Source: Alphaproteobacteria bacterium
Lineage (GTDB): Bacteria > Pseudomonadota > Alphaproteobacteria > Micropepsales > Micropepsaceae
DNA: 22,668 nucleotides
Direction of reading: 5' to 3'
Assembly (NCBI GenBank): GCA_017307315.1
Contig: JAFKFF010000220.1
Span: 1,922 to 24,589 of the forward strand
The stretch's first letter is position 1. The number at the start of each line of letters is the position of its first letter. Shown here one piece after another: positions 1 through 7,753 of the stretch. Under the pieces are notes generated by a model. It did not search any database, was not told the DNA's origin, and saw nothing but the letters and a program-made list of their open reading frames with translations. Made by a program: the position numbers and the translations under genes.

Positions 1-80
1 CGGCCGCATGCGCGGCGCGCGAGGGATGGAATTCGCCAAAAACACAAGCCGCGTCGGCGGCATCGAAATGAGGGGAATGC

Positions 81-2852
81 ATGATCGATTTCAAAGCCGC
101 CTTGCTTATGGGTGTGTCGGCGCTTCCCGTTGCCCTGACGGGTGCGGGCCCAGCGCTGGCGCAAAGCGACGCCAGTGCCGAGACCGTCATCGTGACCGGC
201 ACCCGCGTCCAGGGCATGAAGGCCGCGGACAGCGCGGCGCCGGTGATGGTGCTGGGCAGCGACGCCCTGAAACAGGGCACGGGCTCGACCGATCTGCGCG
301 CCGCGGTGGCCCAGATGGTGCCGTCCTTCACCGCCCAGCAAAGAGGCGGCGATCTGGGCAACATAACACTGTCGGCCGCGCTGCGCGGTCTTTCGCCCAA
401 CGACACACTGGTCCTGGTGAACGGCCACCGCCGGCACGGCACCGCGAACATTCAAGTGTCGGCGAACGGCTTTACCGGGGGCAGCGCGGCACCCGATCTT
501 TCCCTGATACCCCAGAACGCGATCGACCATGTCGAGGTTTTGCTGGATGGCGCGGCGGCGCAATATGGCACCGACGCCATCGGCGGCGTCGTCAACATCA
601 TCCTCAAGAAGAAGTCCACGGGCGGGATCTTCGAAGCCGATGCCGGACAATATTATGCCGGCGACGGTCCGAGCTACGACGTATCGTTCAACATGGGTTT
701 GCCCCTTTTCGACAAGGGCTTCGCGAATGTCACGATCGACAAGCGGTTCAACGGCTGGACGCAGCGCGGGGGCGCCGACAGCCGCCTGAAGACCGCGACC
801 GGCGCGACCGTGCCGACCGGCGTGATCGGGCCGATCAATCCCGTGACCGGCGTGGTGCCCTGTTCTGGCGGCAATTGCCTGGATCCCGCCAGGATAACCA
901 ATCTCTACCGTTATCCGTGGAGCAACGCGAATTACGGCAGCGCGGAAAAGCAGGCTACGATGGCGGTGGTCAACGCGGGATATGATTTCTCCGATCAGGT
1001 CCAGCTTTATGCCTTCGGCAGCATCGTCCATCGCATCGGCATCGCCCATGAAGGCAACCGCCTGCCCACCCAGACGCTTGCCACGCCCGGCTCGAACCAG
1101 CCTTGCAGCGCGTCCAATCCGCAAGGCTACAACACCGCCGAAACCGCCAACGGAACGCCCGCCTGCGCGATCGGGTTCGGCTTGTCGCCGACAACGGTGG
1201 GCGTGCGGCCCATCGCGAACACCACCTTCAATGCCGGCGGGCAACCGACGGGCCTGAACGCCGGCGGTCAAGTGATCTCGAGTGGCCTGGCGGGAACGGT
1301 CTTCACCCCGGGCGAACTGATCTTCTATCCCGACGGCCAGATAACCTCGGAAGTCATCAAGCAGGACGATTATCAGTATAACACCGGGCTCAAATTCGCC
1401 GTCCTGGGCTGGGATGTCGATGCCAATATCGGGTACGGCAAGGACATCAACAACATCTATACCTGGGGGTCCGCGGTAAAGACGTTATATCTGGACACGC
1501 ATAACACCCCGAGCAACTTCTATGACGGCAGGTTCACCGCGTCGCAGCTGACCGCCACCATCGATGCGGTACAGCAATTTCCCGTCGGACTCGCTTCCCC
1601 CCTGACCGTGGCGTTCGGTGCGGAGGCGCGCGAAGACACCTACCGGTTGGATCACGGCGAAGCGGCATCCTATTACAAGGAAGGCCCGCAATCCTTTCCG
1701 GGCTATACGCCCAGCGACGCCGGCAGCCACAGCCGCAAGAATTACGCAGCCTATCTCGATCTCGCCGTGGCGCCTCTCGAGCAGCTGCAAGTCGATGTGG
1801 CGGGCCGGTTCGAGCATTACACCGATTTCGGCGATGCGGAGATCGGCAAGATCACCGCGCGATACGATTTCTCGCCGCAATTCGGCGTGCGGGGCACCAT
1901 ATCCACCGGATTCCGCGCGCCCACGCCGGCGGAAGAATATTATACCGCGACCAATGTCTCGCCCAGCACGGCCATCGTGCAGCTTCCGGCGAACTCGCCC
2001 GCGGCCAAGATTCTGGGATTGCCCAATCTCGCGCCGGAAATATCGACCAGCTACAGCCTGGGCATCGTCGCCCATCCCCTGGACGATCTGAGCATAACGG
2101 TGGACGCCTACAGCATTACTCTGGGCGATCGCATCGTGGCGTCCGGCCGGGTCTATAGCCAGGGCGGTGCCATCAACACCCCGCTGGTCAACGATGCCAT
2201 CCGCGTGGCGGGCAATGTCCTCGACCCCACCTCGGTCCAGAACGGCGTCACGGCATTCTTGAACGGATTGGATACATTGACCCAGGGTGTCGACCTGACC
2301 GCCAACTATCCCACCGATTTCGGCGATTACGGCCTGGTGGATTGGACGCTGGCCGGAAACTTCAACACCACCTCGATCTCTTCGGTGACGCCGCCGCCTG
2401 CGGTGCTGCTGGCGGCCAACCAGGGCGCGACCTTCTTCACGCCGCTTACACTTTATAATTTCAGGCACTCGACGCCCAACGCGAAACTGGGCCTGACGGC
2501 GAACTGGTCTTTGGATGCGTGGGGCGTCACGCTAAGGGAGACCTATTACGGCCCGATGCACAGCCTGACATCGCCCAATGGCGGGTTGCCCTATTACGAT
2601 ACGAGCCAGGCCGATGTCGGTCTCACCGATCTGGAAGCCCGGTACAATATAACCGAAGCCCTGCAATTGGCGGTGGGCGGCAACAACCTGTTCAACATCC
2701 ATCCCGGGACACATCCTTATGCGTCGCTCACGCCCAATGCGAACGGCCAGACCCCGCTCATCGACAACAGCAACATCATCGGAGATCCCAATGCCACGGT
2801 CTGGGATCCCAATGGCGGCTATTATTATGCGCGCGTGACGTTTAACTTCTGA
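81..2852 (+). CDS. TonB-dependent outer-membrane receptor
   Basis: This 923-residue protein should form a plugged beta-barrel in the outer membrane and import a ligand using TonB/ExbBD energy. Residues 1-27 are a Sec signal peptide ending Ala-Leu-Ala before Gln28. A TonB-box-like stretch (VIVTGTRV) follows at residues 36-43. A plug domain spans roughly 50-170 and contains LVLVNGHRRHG and the typical IDHVEVLLDGAAAQYGTDAI stretch near its end. The rest is barrel, ending in the aromatic-rich ARVTFNF with a terminal Phe. Cysteine pairs in two segments (CSGGNC and a second loop) may be disulfides in extracellular loops. The ATG has AGGGG five bases upstream. The gene precedes an exported dipeptidase and an exported hydrolase, which suggests a peptide- or amide-like ligand; that is inference. 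It contains about eight ATA codons, unusual beside its neighbours. Confidence 0.95.
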   Translation: MIDFKAALLMGVSALPVALTGAGPALAQSDASAETVIVTGTRVQGMKAADSAAPVMVLGSDALKQGTGSTDLRAAVAQMVPSFTAQQRGGDLGNITLSAALRGLSPNDTLVLVNGHRRHGTANIQVSANGFTGGSAAPDLSLIPQNAIDHVEVLLDGAAAQYGTDAIGGVVNIILKKKSTGGIFEADAGQYYAGDGPSYDVSFNMGLPLFDKGFANVTIDKRFNGWTQRGGADSRLKTATGATVPTGVIGPINPVTGVVPCSGGNCLDPARITNLYRYPWSNANYGSAEKQATMAVVNAGYDFSDQVQLYAFGSIVHRIGIAHEGNRLPTQTLATPGSNQPCSASNPQGYNTAETANGTPACAIGFGLSPTTVGVRPIANTTFNAGGQPTGLNAGGQVISSGLAGTVFTPGELIFYPDGQITSEVIKQDDYQYNTGLKFAVLGWDVDANIGYGKDINNIYTWGSAVKTLYLDTHNTPSNFYDGRFTASQLTATIDAVQQFPVGLASPLTVAFGAEAREDTYRLDHGEAASYYKEGPQSFPGYTPSDAGSHSRKNYAAYLDLAVAPLEQLQVDVAGRFEHYTDFGDAEIGKITARYDFSPQFGVRGTISTGFRAPTPAEEYYTATNVSPSTAIVQLPANSPAAKILGLPNLAPEISTSYSLGIVAHPLDDLSITVDAYSITLGDRIVASGRVYSQGGAINTPLVNDAIRVAGNVLDPTSVQNGVTAFLNGLDTLTQGVDLTANYPTDFGDYGLVDWTLAGNFNTTSISSVTPPPAVLLAANQGATFFTPLTLYNFRHSTPNAKLGLTANWSLDAWGVTLRETYYGPMHSLTSPNGGLPYYDTSQADVGLTDLEARYNITEALQLAVGGNNLFNIHPGTHPYASLTPNANGQTPLIDNSNIIGDPNATVWDPNGGYYYARVTFNF

Positions 2853-2864
2853 TGGGGCGGCAGC

Positions 2865-2902
2865 CATCTTCCTCTATCGGTTCTCCCCGATAAAGGAAGA
2901 TG
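2865..2902 (+). other. Strong intercistronic hairpin between receptor and dipeptidase
   Basis: CATCTTCCT (2865-2873) pairs with AGGAAGATG (2894-2902). After a single C/A mismatch, TATCGG (2875-2880) pairs with CCGATA (2887-2892), leaving a six-base loop. No T-run follows, so it is not a classical intrinsic terminator. It lies 13 bases after the receptor stop and ends about 9 bases before the AAGGAGG ribosome binding site of the next gene. It may stabilise the receptor part of the message or attenuate read-through. Confidence 0.6.
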
Positions 2903-2922
2903 CGCGCCGGTAAGGAGGGCTC

Positions 2923-4152
2923 ATGTTGGTTTCCAGGCGTACAGTTCTTGCCCAGGCCGCTGCGGCCGCGGTGCTGGCTCCGGGCCTCGCCCGGGCCGCC
3001 GCCGATCCGCTAGTGCTGCACAAGAGCCTGATCTGTCTCGACACCCATCTCGACATGCCGGCCAATCTGGCGCGGCCGGGCTGGAATGTGATGGAACGGC
3101 ACGATGTCGACCAGGATTTCACCCAGGTCGATTATCCCCGCATGATCGAAGGCGGATTGGATGGCGGCTTCTTCTCCATCTACACCCCGCAGGCACCGGT
3201 CACGCCCGAAGGCATGAGCGCGATGCGCGATGCCGCCTTCCTGCGCGCGGCCGAGATCCGGGAAATGGTGGCCGCCAACCCGCAGAAATTCGAGCTTGCC
3301 TTTCTTCCGGAAGACGCCGCGCGCATCGCCGCGGCGGGCAAGATCATCGTTTTCCAGTCGATCGAGAATTCGGGAATTCTGGGCAACGACGTGACCCTGC
3401 TGCGCAGCTTCTACAAATTGGGCGTGCGCATGGCAGGCCCGATCCATTTCCTCAACAACCAGCTGGGCGATTCCGCCACCGACAAGCGGCAATGGGGCGG
3501 GCTGTCGCCGCTGGGCCGGGATTTCGTGCGCGAAGCCAACAATTTGGGCGTCGTGCTGGACGCCAGCCATTCTTCCGACGATGTCTTCGACCAGATGATG
3601 GATCTGTCCCGGTCCGCGATCATCTGTTCGCATTCCGGCTGCCGGGCGGTCCATGACCATCCGCGCAATCTCGACGATGCGCGCATCAAACGGCTGGCGG
3701 CGGCGGGAAGCACCATTCAAATCAATTCCTATAACGAATATCTGGTCACGGTTCCGCCCGATCCGGCGCGCGACAAGGCGCGCCGGGAAGCGCGAAGCAG
3801 GATGCGGAATCTGGGCACCATGACGGCCGAACAGGCGACGGCGACCGTGCGCGCGGTCGCGGCGGAACTTCACGCCATCGACAAGCAATATCCCGCGCCG
3901 CGCGCCGATTTCGAAGAGTATATGAAGCATGTGATGCACGCGCTCGATCTGGTCGGCCCCGATCATGTCGGGGTGGGGGCGGATTGGGACGGCGGCGGCG
4001 GCGTCAACGGCATGAACGACGTGTCGAAGATCCCCAGGATTACAGAGCGTTTAATCAAGGCGGGCTACAGCGAACGCCAATTGTCCAATTTCTGGAGCGG
4101 AAACGCTTTGCGGGTCTTGGGCATGGCGCATGCCAAGCGGCAGCAGGGCTGA
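2923..4152 (+). CDS. Exported membrane dipeptidase, peptidase family M19
   Basis: This 409-residue zinc dipeptidase of the renal-dipeptidase family hydrolyses dipeptides; family members also accept D-amino-acid C-termini. The family's metal ligands are visible: His42 and Asp44 in DTHLD, bridging Glu148 in SIEN, His216 in DASHSS and His237 in CSHSGCRAV. The 21-residue spacing of the last two matches the family. The N-terminus reads SRRTVLAQ followed by an Ala-rich stretch ending ARA-A. This is a Tat-like twin-arginine signal, so the enzyme probably works in the periplasm. The start is well supported by AAGGAGG at 2912-2918. It lies 70 bases after a TonB-dependent receptor and just before another exported hydrolase, consistent with cleavage of an imported peptide-like compound. 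The exact substrate cannot be read from the sequence. Confidence 0.93.
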   Translation: MLVSRRTVLAQAAAAAVLAPGLARAAADPLVLHKSLICLDTHLDMPANLARPGWNVMERHDVDQDFTQVDYPRMIEGGLDGGFFSIYTPQAPVTPEGMSAMRDAAFLRAAEIREMVAANPQKFELAFLPEDAARIAAAGKIIVFQSIENSGILGNDVTLLRSFYKLGVRMAGPIHFLNNQLGDSATDKRQWGGLSPLGRDFVREANNLGVVLDASHSSDDVFDQMMDLSRSAIICSHSGCRAVHDHPRNLDDARIKRLAAAGSTIQINSYNEYLVTVPPDPARDKARREARSRMRNLGTMTAEQATATVRAVAAELHAIDKQYPAPRADFEEYMKHVMHALDLVGPDHVGVGADWDGGGGVNGMNDVSKIPRITERLIKAGYSERQLSNFWSGNALRVLGMAHAKRQQG

Positions 4153-4170
4153 GTCAGGGCTTCAAAAAGA

Positions 4171-4200
4171 TTGTCCAAATTTTCAAATCGATTTGTCCAA
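4171..4200 (+). repeat. Paired TTGTCCAA direct repeat upstream of the CocE-type gene
   Basis: TTGTCCAA occurs at 4171-4178 and again at 4193-4200, starts 22 bases apart (about two helical turns), inside an AT-rich island that contrasts with the GC-rich surroundings. A third copy, with the same following ATTT, is at 4081-4088 inside the dipeptidase coding region. The pair lies about 65-95 bases before the downstream start codon. That position would suit an activator or repressor site, or promoter elements. No regulator is assigned. Confidence 0.4.
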
Positions 4201-4256
4201 TTTTTCCGTCTTTTTCGGCTGACGGGCGCCTGTTATGACGAAACCATGTCAGTGGC

Positions 4257-4261
4257 GGAGG
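4257..4261 (+). promoter_or_regulatory. Ribosome binding site setting the CocE-type start
   Basis: GGAGG lies five bases before the ATG at 4267. It supports this start over an in-frame TTG at 4171 and an in-frame ATG at 4246, and places the signal peptide at the protein's N-terminus. Confidence 0.6.
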
Positions 4262-4266
4262 GCCCT

Positions 4267-6246
4267 ATGTGCGAGACCGTTTCCAAAAACAGCATGCTTC
4301 CCCGCAAGGCAGTTTTGACGGGCCTCTTGCTCGGTGCGGCATGCATCGTCTTTCCCAGCGCGGCTTTTGCATGGCCGCCCGAAGGTGGGCGCGGCGAATG
4401 CACCGTGACCAAGACCACCAACATGGCCGCCAAGATGCGCGACGGCGTGATCCTTCGGGCCGATGTCTACCGGCCCAACACCAAGGAAAAAGTTCCCGTC
4501 ATCCTGATGCGCACGCAATATGGAAAGGCTGCGGCCCAGGTCGAGCCGGCGCGTTTCCAGACTCCAGACTGGTTCGCGTCGCATTGCTATATCGTGGTGA
4601 TCCAGGACATTCGCGGGCAGGGCGCCTCCGGCGGCACCTTCTATGAATATGCCAACGACCGGAACGACGGCTACGACACGGTGGAATGGGCGGCCAAGCT
4701 GCCCGGTTCCAACGGCAAGGTCGGCATGTACGGCTCGTCCTATGTGGGCGCCACGCAATGGCTGGCCGCAACCGGCGCGCCGCCGTCGCTGAAAGCGATC
4801 GTGCCGTCCAACACCGCCTCGGATTATTACGACGGCTGGACTTATGAAGACGGCGCCTTCCGGCTCGCCTTCATCGAGCCCTGGATGGCGGAGACCATCG
4901 CCTATACCGCCGCGCTCAACCGGGGCGACAAGGACGCCGCCGCCAAGATGGCGGACGCCAACAAGGAAATGGCCAAATGGCTCACCTTCAAGCCCTATGA
5001 TAAAGTCCCGTTCTTCCAGCCCGACGATCCCAAGGTGGCGCCTTATTTCTTCGACGCCATCAAGCATCCGACCGACGATGCCTATTGGCAGGCTTTCAGC
5101 ATCAAGCGCCGCTACGACAAGGTTCAGGTGCCGGTTCTGGCGTTCGACGGCTGGTATGACGCCTTCATCAACGGCTCGCTGGAGAATTTCAACGGCGTGA
5201 AGGAGAAGGGCGCCACGGAAATCGCCCGCAACAATTCGCGCATCGTGATCGGGCCGTGGGAACATCTGGGCTGGGGCCGGCCGGAAAGCATGGTCAGCCC
5301 GCGCCTGCACGACATCGGCGCGGTGGCCAACAGCCCCGTCAACGACCTGTCGCTCGCCTGGTTCGATCATTTCCTGAAGGGCAAGAACAATCAGATCACC
5401 GAAGGCTCGCGCGTCACCTATTTCACCATGGGCGAGAACAAGTGGCACGTCTCCAAGGACTGGCCGCTCGCCGGCACCAAAAGCCAGAACTGGTATCTGG
5501 CCAGCGGCGGCCATGCCGCCTCGGTGATGGGCGACGGCGTCTTGAGCGACGCGCCGCCCCAGGCGAATACCGCCACGCAAGGCCAGGCGCATGCCGACAA
5601 TGAGTTCGGCAACGCCGTCGCCGCGCAGAAGGCGACCGCGGTCAGCGACGAATTCACCTACGATCCGTCGAACCCGGTGCCCAGCATCGGCGGGCATTCC
5701 TGCTGCTCCTGGACCAGCGGACCGCAGGGCCAGTTCGACCAGTCGGCGCTGGAGCAGCGCTCGGACATCCTGGTCTATTCCAGCGCGCCCCTGAAACAAG
5801 CGATGGAAGTCACCGGCCAGATCACGGTCACGCTCTATGCCAAGACCAGCGCGCCGGACACCGACTTCACCGCCAAGCTGATCGACGTGTTTCCCGACGG
5901 CCGCGCCATCAACCTGGCCAACGGCATCCAGCGGGCGAGCTACCGCGAGTCGCTGTCGCATCCCACACCCGTGGTGCCGGGGCAGGTTTATAAGTACACC
6001 ATCCATGTCTGGCCGACTTCGAACCTGTTCAAGCCGGGCCATCGCATCCGCCTGGAAATCTCCTCCAGCGATTTCCCGCAATTTGCGCCCAACCCGAACA
6101 CGGGCGAGCCGTTCGGCACCAACGACAAGTGGCAGAAAGCCGAGCAGACCATCCTGCACGACGCCGAGCACCCCTCGGCGGTGATCCTGCCGGTCATTCC
6201 GGCGGGCCTGTCGGGCCCGGCGCTGGACGCGGTCCCGGCCGGCTAG
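4267..6246 (+). CDS. Exported CocE/NonD family serine hydrolase (X-Pro dipeptidyl-peptidase S15-like)
   Basis: This 659-residue alpha/beta hydrolase belongs to the family that includes cocaine esterase, glutaryl-7-ACA acylase and X-Pro dipeptidyl-peptidase. It cleaves an ester or amide/peptide bond. Residues 1-35 form a signal peptide ending Ala-Ala-Phe-Ala. The nucleophile is Ser158 in GSSYVG. The likely triad partners are Asp298 in GWYD and His333 in GPWEH, in the family order. The C-terminal third is the beta-sandwich domain, recognised by APDTDFTAKLIDVFPDGRAINL and the IRLEISSSDFPQF stretch. Two adjacent cysteines occur in HSCCSW. It follows an exported M19 dipeptidase by 114 bases that contain a paired repeat, so it may have its own promoter. 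It probably acts in the periplasm on the same class of compound. Peptidase versus esterase activity cannot be decided here. Confidence 0.92.
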   Translation: MCETVSKNSMLPRKAVLTGLLLGAACIVFPSAAFAWPPEGGRGECTVTKTTNMAAKMRDGVILRADVYRPNTKEKVPVILMRTQYGKAAAQVEPARFQTPDWFASHCYIVVIQDIRGQGASGGTFYEYANDRNDGYDTVEWAAKLPGSNGKVGMYGSSYVGATQWLAATGAPPSLKAIVPSNTASDYYDGWTYEDGAFRLAFIEPWMAETIAYTAALNRGDKDAAAKMADANKEMAKWLTFKPYDKVPFFQPDDPKVAPYFFDAIKHPTDDAYWQAFSIKRRYDKVQVPVLAFDGWYDAFINGSLENFNGVKEKGATEIARNNSRIVIGPWEHLGWGRPESMVSPRLHDIGAVANSPVNDLSLAWFDHFLKGKNNQITEGSRVTYFTMGENKWHVSKDWPLAGTKSQNWYLASGGHAASVMGDGVLSDAPPQANTATQGQAHADNEFGNAVAAQKATAVSDEFTYDPSNPVPSIGGHSCCSWTSGPQGQFDQSALEQRSDILVYSSAPLKQAMEVTGQITVTLYAKTSAPDTDFTAKLIDVFPDGRAINLANGIQRASYRESLSHPTPVVPGQVYKYTIHVWPTSNLFKPGHRIRLEISSSDFPQFAPNPNTGEPFGTNDKWQKAEQTILHDAEHPSAVILPVIPAGLSGPALDAVPAG

Positions 6247-6260
6247 CGGGAAGAGCCCGG

Positions 6261-6293
6261 TTGACGGCGGGCGCTTACTCATACTATGTATGA
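6261..6293 (+). promoter_or_regulatory. PadR gene promoter with overlapping dyad operator
   Basis: A good -35 (TTGACG, 6261-6266) is followed after 18 bases by TATGTA (6285-6290); TACTAT at 6282-6287 is an alternative -10. A perfect inverted repeat, TCATAC-TAT-GTATGA (6279-6293), covers the -10. A start point 6-8 bases after the -10 falls at about the ATG of the PadR gene (6297), and no Shine-Dalgarno sequence precedes that ATG. The simplest reading is a leaderless, autoregulated promoter. Confidence 0.6.
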
Positions 6294-6296
6294 ATA

Positions 6297-6647
6297 ATGG
6301 GTGAGCCTGGTTCCCTGGGTCAGTTCGAGCAGCTGGTGCTGACGGCTATCGTATCGCTGGGCGACAACGCCTATGGCGTCACCATCCATGCCCGGGTCGA
6401 GGACCTGACCAAGCCGCGAACCGTGAAGCTCGGGGCGGTCTACGCCACCCTCGATCGCCTGGAAGACAAGGGCCTTGTCGCCTCCTGGCTGTCCGAGCCG
6501 ACCGCCGAACGCGGGGGCCGGTCGCGCCGCCACTACCGGCTGGAGAAGCCGGGCGAGAGCGCGCTGCGCGACTCCGTTCAGGCCGCCCGGCGCGTCTGCG
6601 ATGTGATCGCGCAAAGCTGGGGAGCCAAATGGAAACCGGCGCGCTGA
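6297..6647 (+). CDS. PadR family transcriptional regulator
   Basis: This 116-residue winged-helix DNA-binding protein is of the short PadR type. The recognition region is visible in AYGVTIHARVEDLT and VKLGAVYATLDRLEDKGLVASW. The beta-wing follows in ERGGRSRRHYRLEKPGESAL, and a C-terminal helix provides dimerisation. PadR proteins usually repress their own operon and release it when a small molecule binds. The start is the ATG lying just downstream of the -10 and a perfect dyad, with no ribosome binding site, so translation is probably leaderless. Its last 19 bases overlap the next gene, a membrane protein, making a two- or three-gene cassette. No ligand can be deduced. Confidence 0.93.
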   Translation: MGEPGSLGQFEQLVLTAIVSLGDNAYGVTIHARVEDLTKPRTVKLGAVYATLDRLEDKGLVASWLSEPTAERGGRSRRHYRLEKPGESALRDSVQAARRVCDVIAQSWGAKWKPAR

Positions 6648-7687
6648 GATCGCCGCCCCGGTTGCTGGAGCGGCTCGTCTTTTATGCCATCCCGCCCGCG
6701 GCAAGGGAGGCGGTGGCGGGAGATCTTTGCGAACTGTACAGATCGCCCCTGCAATATCTTTTGAGCGCCGCAAGGACGCTTCCCTTCGTTATCGCCAGCC
6801 AGATGCGCCGCAGCGCCAATCCGCCCGTCCTGGTCATACAGGCCAGCATCATCTTTCTTCTTCTGGGCGGCTTTTCCGGACATGCGCGTTTGTCGTCTTT
6901 GGCGGGCGATGCCGCCATCACGTTGCTTTTGATTTTTCTCCTGCTTCTGGCCAGCGTCTATCGGAATGGCGCGGCCCCATCGGCAAAGTGGGTCATTCTG
7001 GAAGCGCTTCTGGTTTCGGCGGTCGTGCTGGGCTATGCGCGTGGCATCCTGTTCGATCTGCGCGCGAGCCATCGGCTGGGTCCGGATCAAGCCGCATGGC
7101 TTTTGTTCATATGGCTGATCCTGCCGTTCGGCATGCCGGTGGTCGGCGGGTTGCGCGCGGCAATGGTGCTGGCGCGGGAGCGCTGGCACGACCCGTTCGC
7201 GCCTTCCATGTCTCTCGCCGGTATCGCCGCGGCCTATGACGACTTCGCCGCGCGGGTGCGGCGGCGCAACCGGATCGACATGGTTCTGCTGCTCGGGCTC
7301 ACCGCGCTTTCAGGCCTGACACTCCTGTTTTTCCCGCTGCACCGGACGGCGTTGGGGTGGACGATCCTCTATCCGGTGGCAGCCGTGTATCTGTTTCTTC
7401 ACGGGGCCGCGCAGGCACGCCCGCACCAAGTGGATTTTCCGTCGCTGCGCGAAATCTGCCGGCGCGAGATCCGGCGGCAGTACCAGTTGCGGTCGTTCCT
7501 GTTGTGGCTTTTGCCGGCACCGCTTTTCCCGTTTTTCTCCCATGCCGCTCCCGCGTCTGCCGTCCTTGCCGGCATTGGCTTGACCTTTCTCTGTTTTCTC
7601 ATAGCGGCGGCGGACCGCGAGCAGGGGGCCCATGCCGGCGCCTTGACGCAAAGCCTGGCGCAGATGCGCGAGCGACGACCGGTTTAA
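6629..7687 (+). CDS. Polytopic membrane protein with permease-prefix-like N-terminus
   Basis: This 352-residue integral membrane protein has no firm functional assignment. Residues about 8-60 (PPRLLERLVFYAIPPAAREAVAGDLCELY and onward) resemble the cytoplasmic permease-prefix region that precedes some PadR-linked ABC permeases. Here no MacB-like FtsX domain follows. I count about eight hydrophobic segments instead: roughly residues 70-87, 95-112, 116-138, 150-170, 216-233, 240-258, 288-306 and 309-330. The start has GGGGAG a few bases upstream and overlaps the PadR gene by 19 bases, so the two are probably translationally coupled and co-regulated. PadR-partner membrane proteins are often involved in envelope stress or drug response, but that is only analogy here. 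Confidence 0.8.
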   Translation: METGALRSPPRLLERLVFYAIPPAAREAVAGDLCELYRSPLQYLLSAARTLPFVIASQMRRSANPPVLVIQASIIFLLLGGFSGHARLSSLAGDAAITLLLIFLLLLASVYRNGAAPSAKWVILEALLVSAVVLGYARGILFDLRASHRLGPDQAAWLLFIWLILPFGMPVVGGLRAAMVLARERWHDPFAPSMSLAGIAAAYDDFAARVRRRNRIDMVLLLGLTALSGLTLLFFPLHRTALGWTILYPVAAVYLFLHGAAQARPHQVDFPSLREICRREIRRQYQLRSFLLWLLPAPLFPFFSHAAPASAVLAGIGLTFLCFLIAAADREQGAHAGALTQSLAQMRERRPV

Positions 7688-7753
7688 GCCTTCCTCCTGT
7701 CGCGTGTGCCGGAAACGGCCGGTCGTCGAATTTTCGCCCGGAAAGGAATCGAC

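Noticed and set aside
4171..4266. An extended N-terminus for the CocE-type protein from a TTG
   Set aside because: It would push the signal peptide more than 30 residues inside the protein and read through the AT-rich repeat. ATG 4267 has a good ribosome binding site.
4249..6282. A 677-codon minus-strand open frame opposite the CocE-type gene
   Set aside because: It is an antisense shadow with no recognisable motif; the plus strand has a complete catalytic triad and signal peptide.
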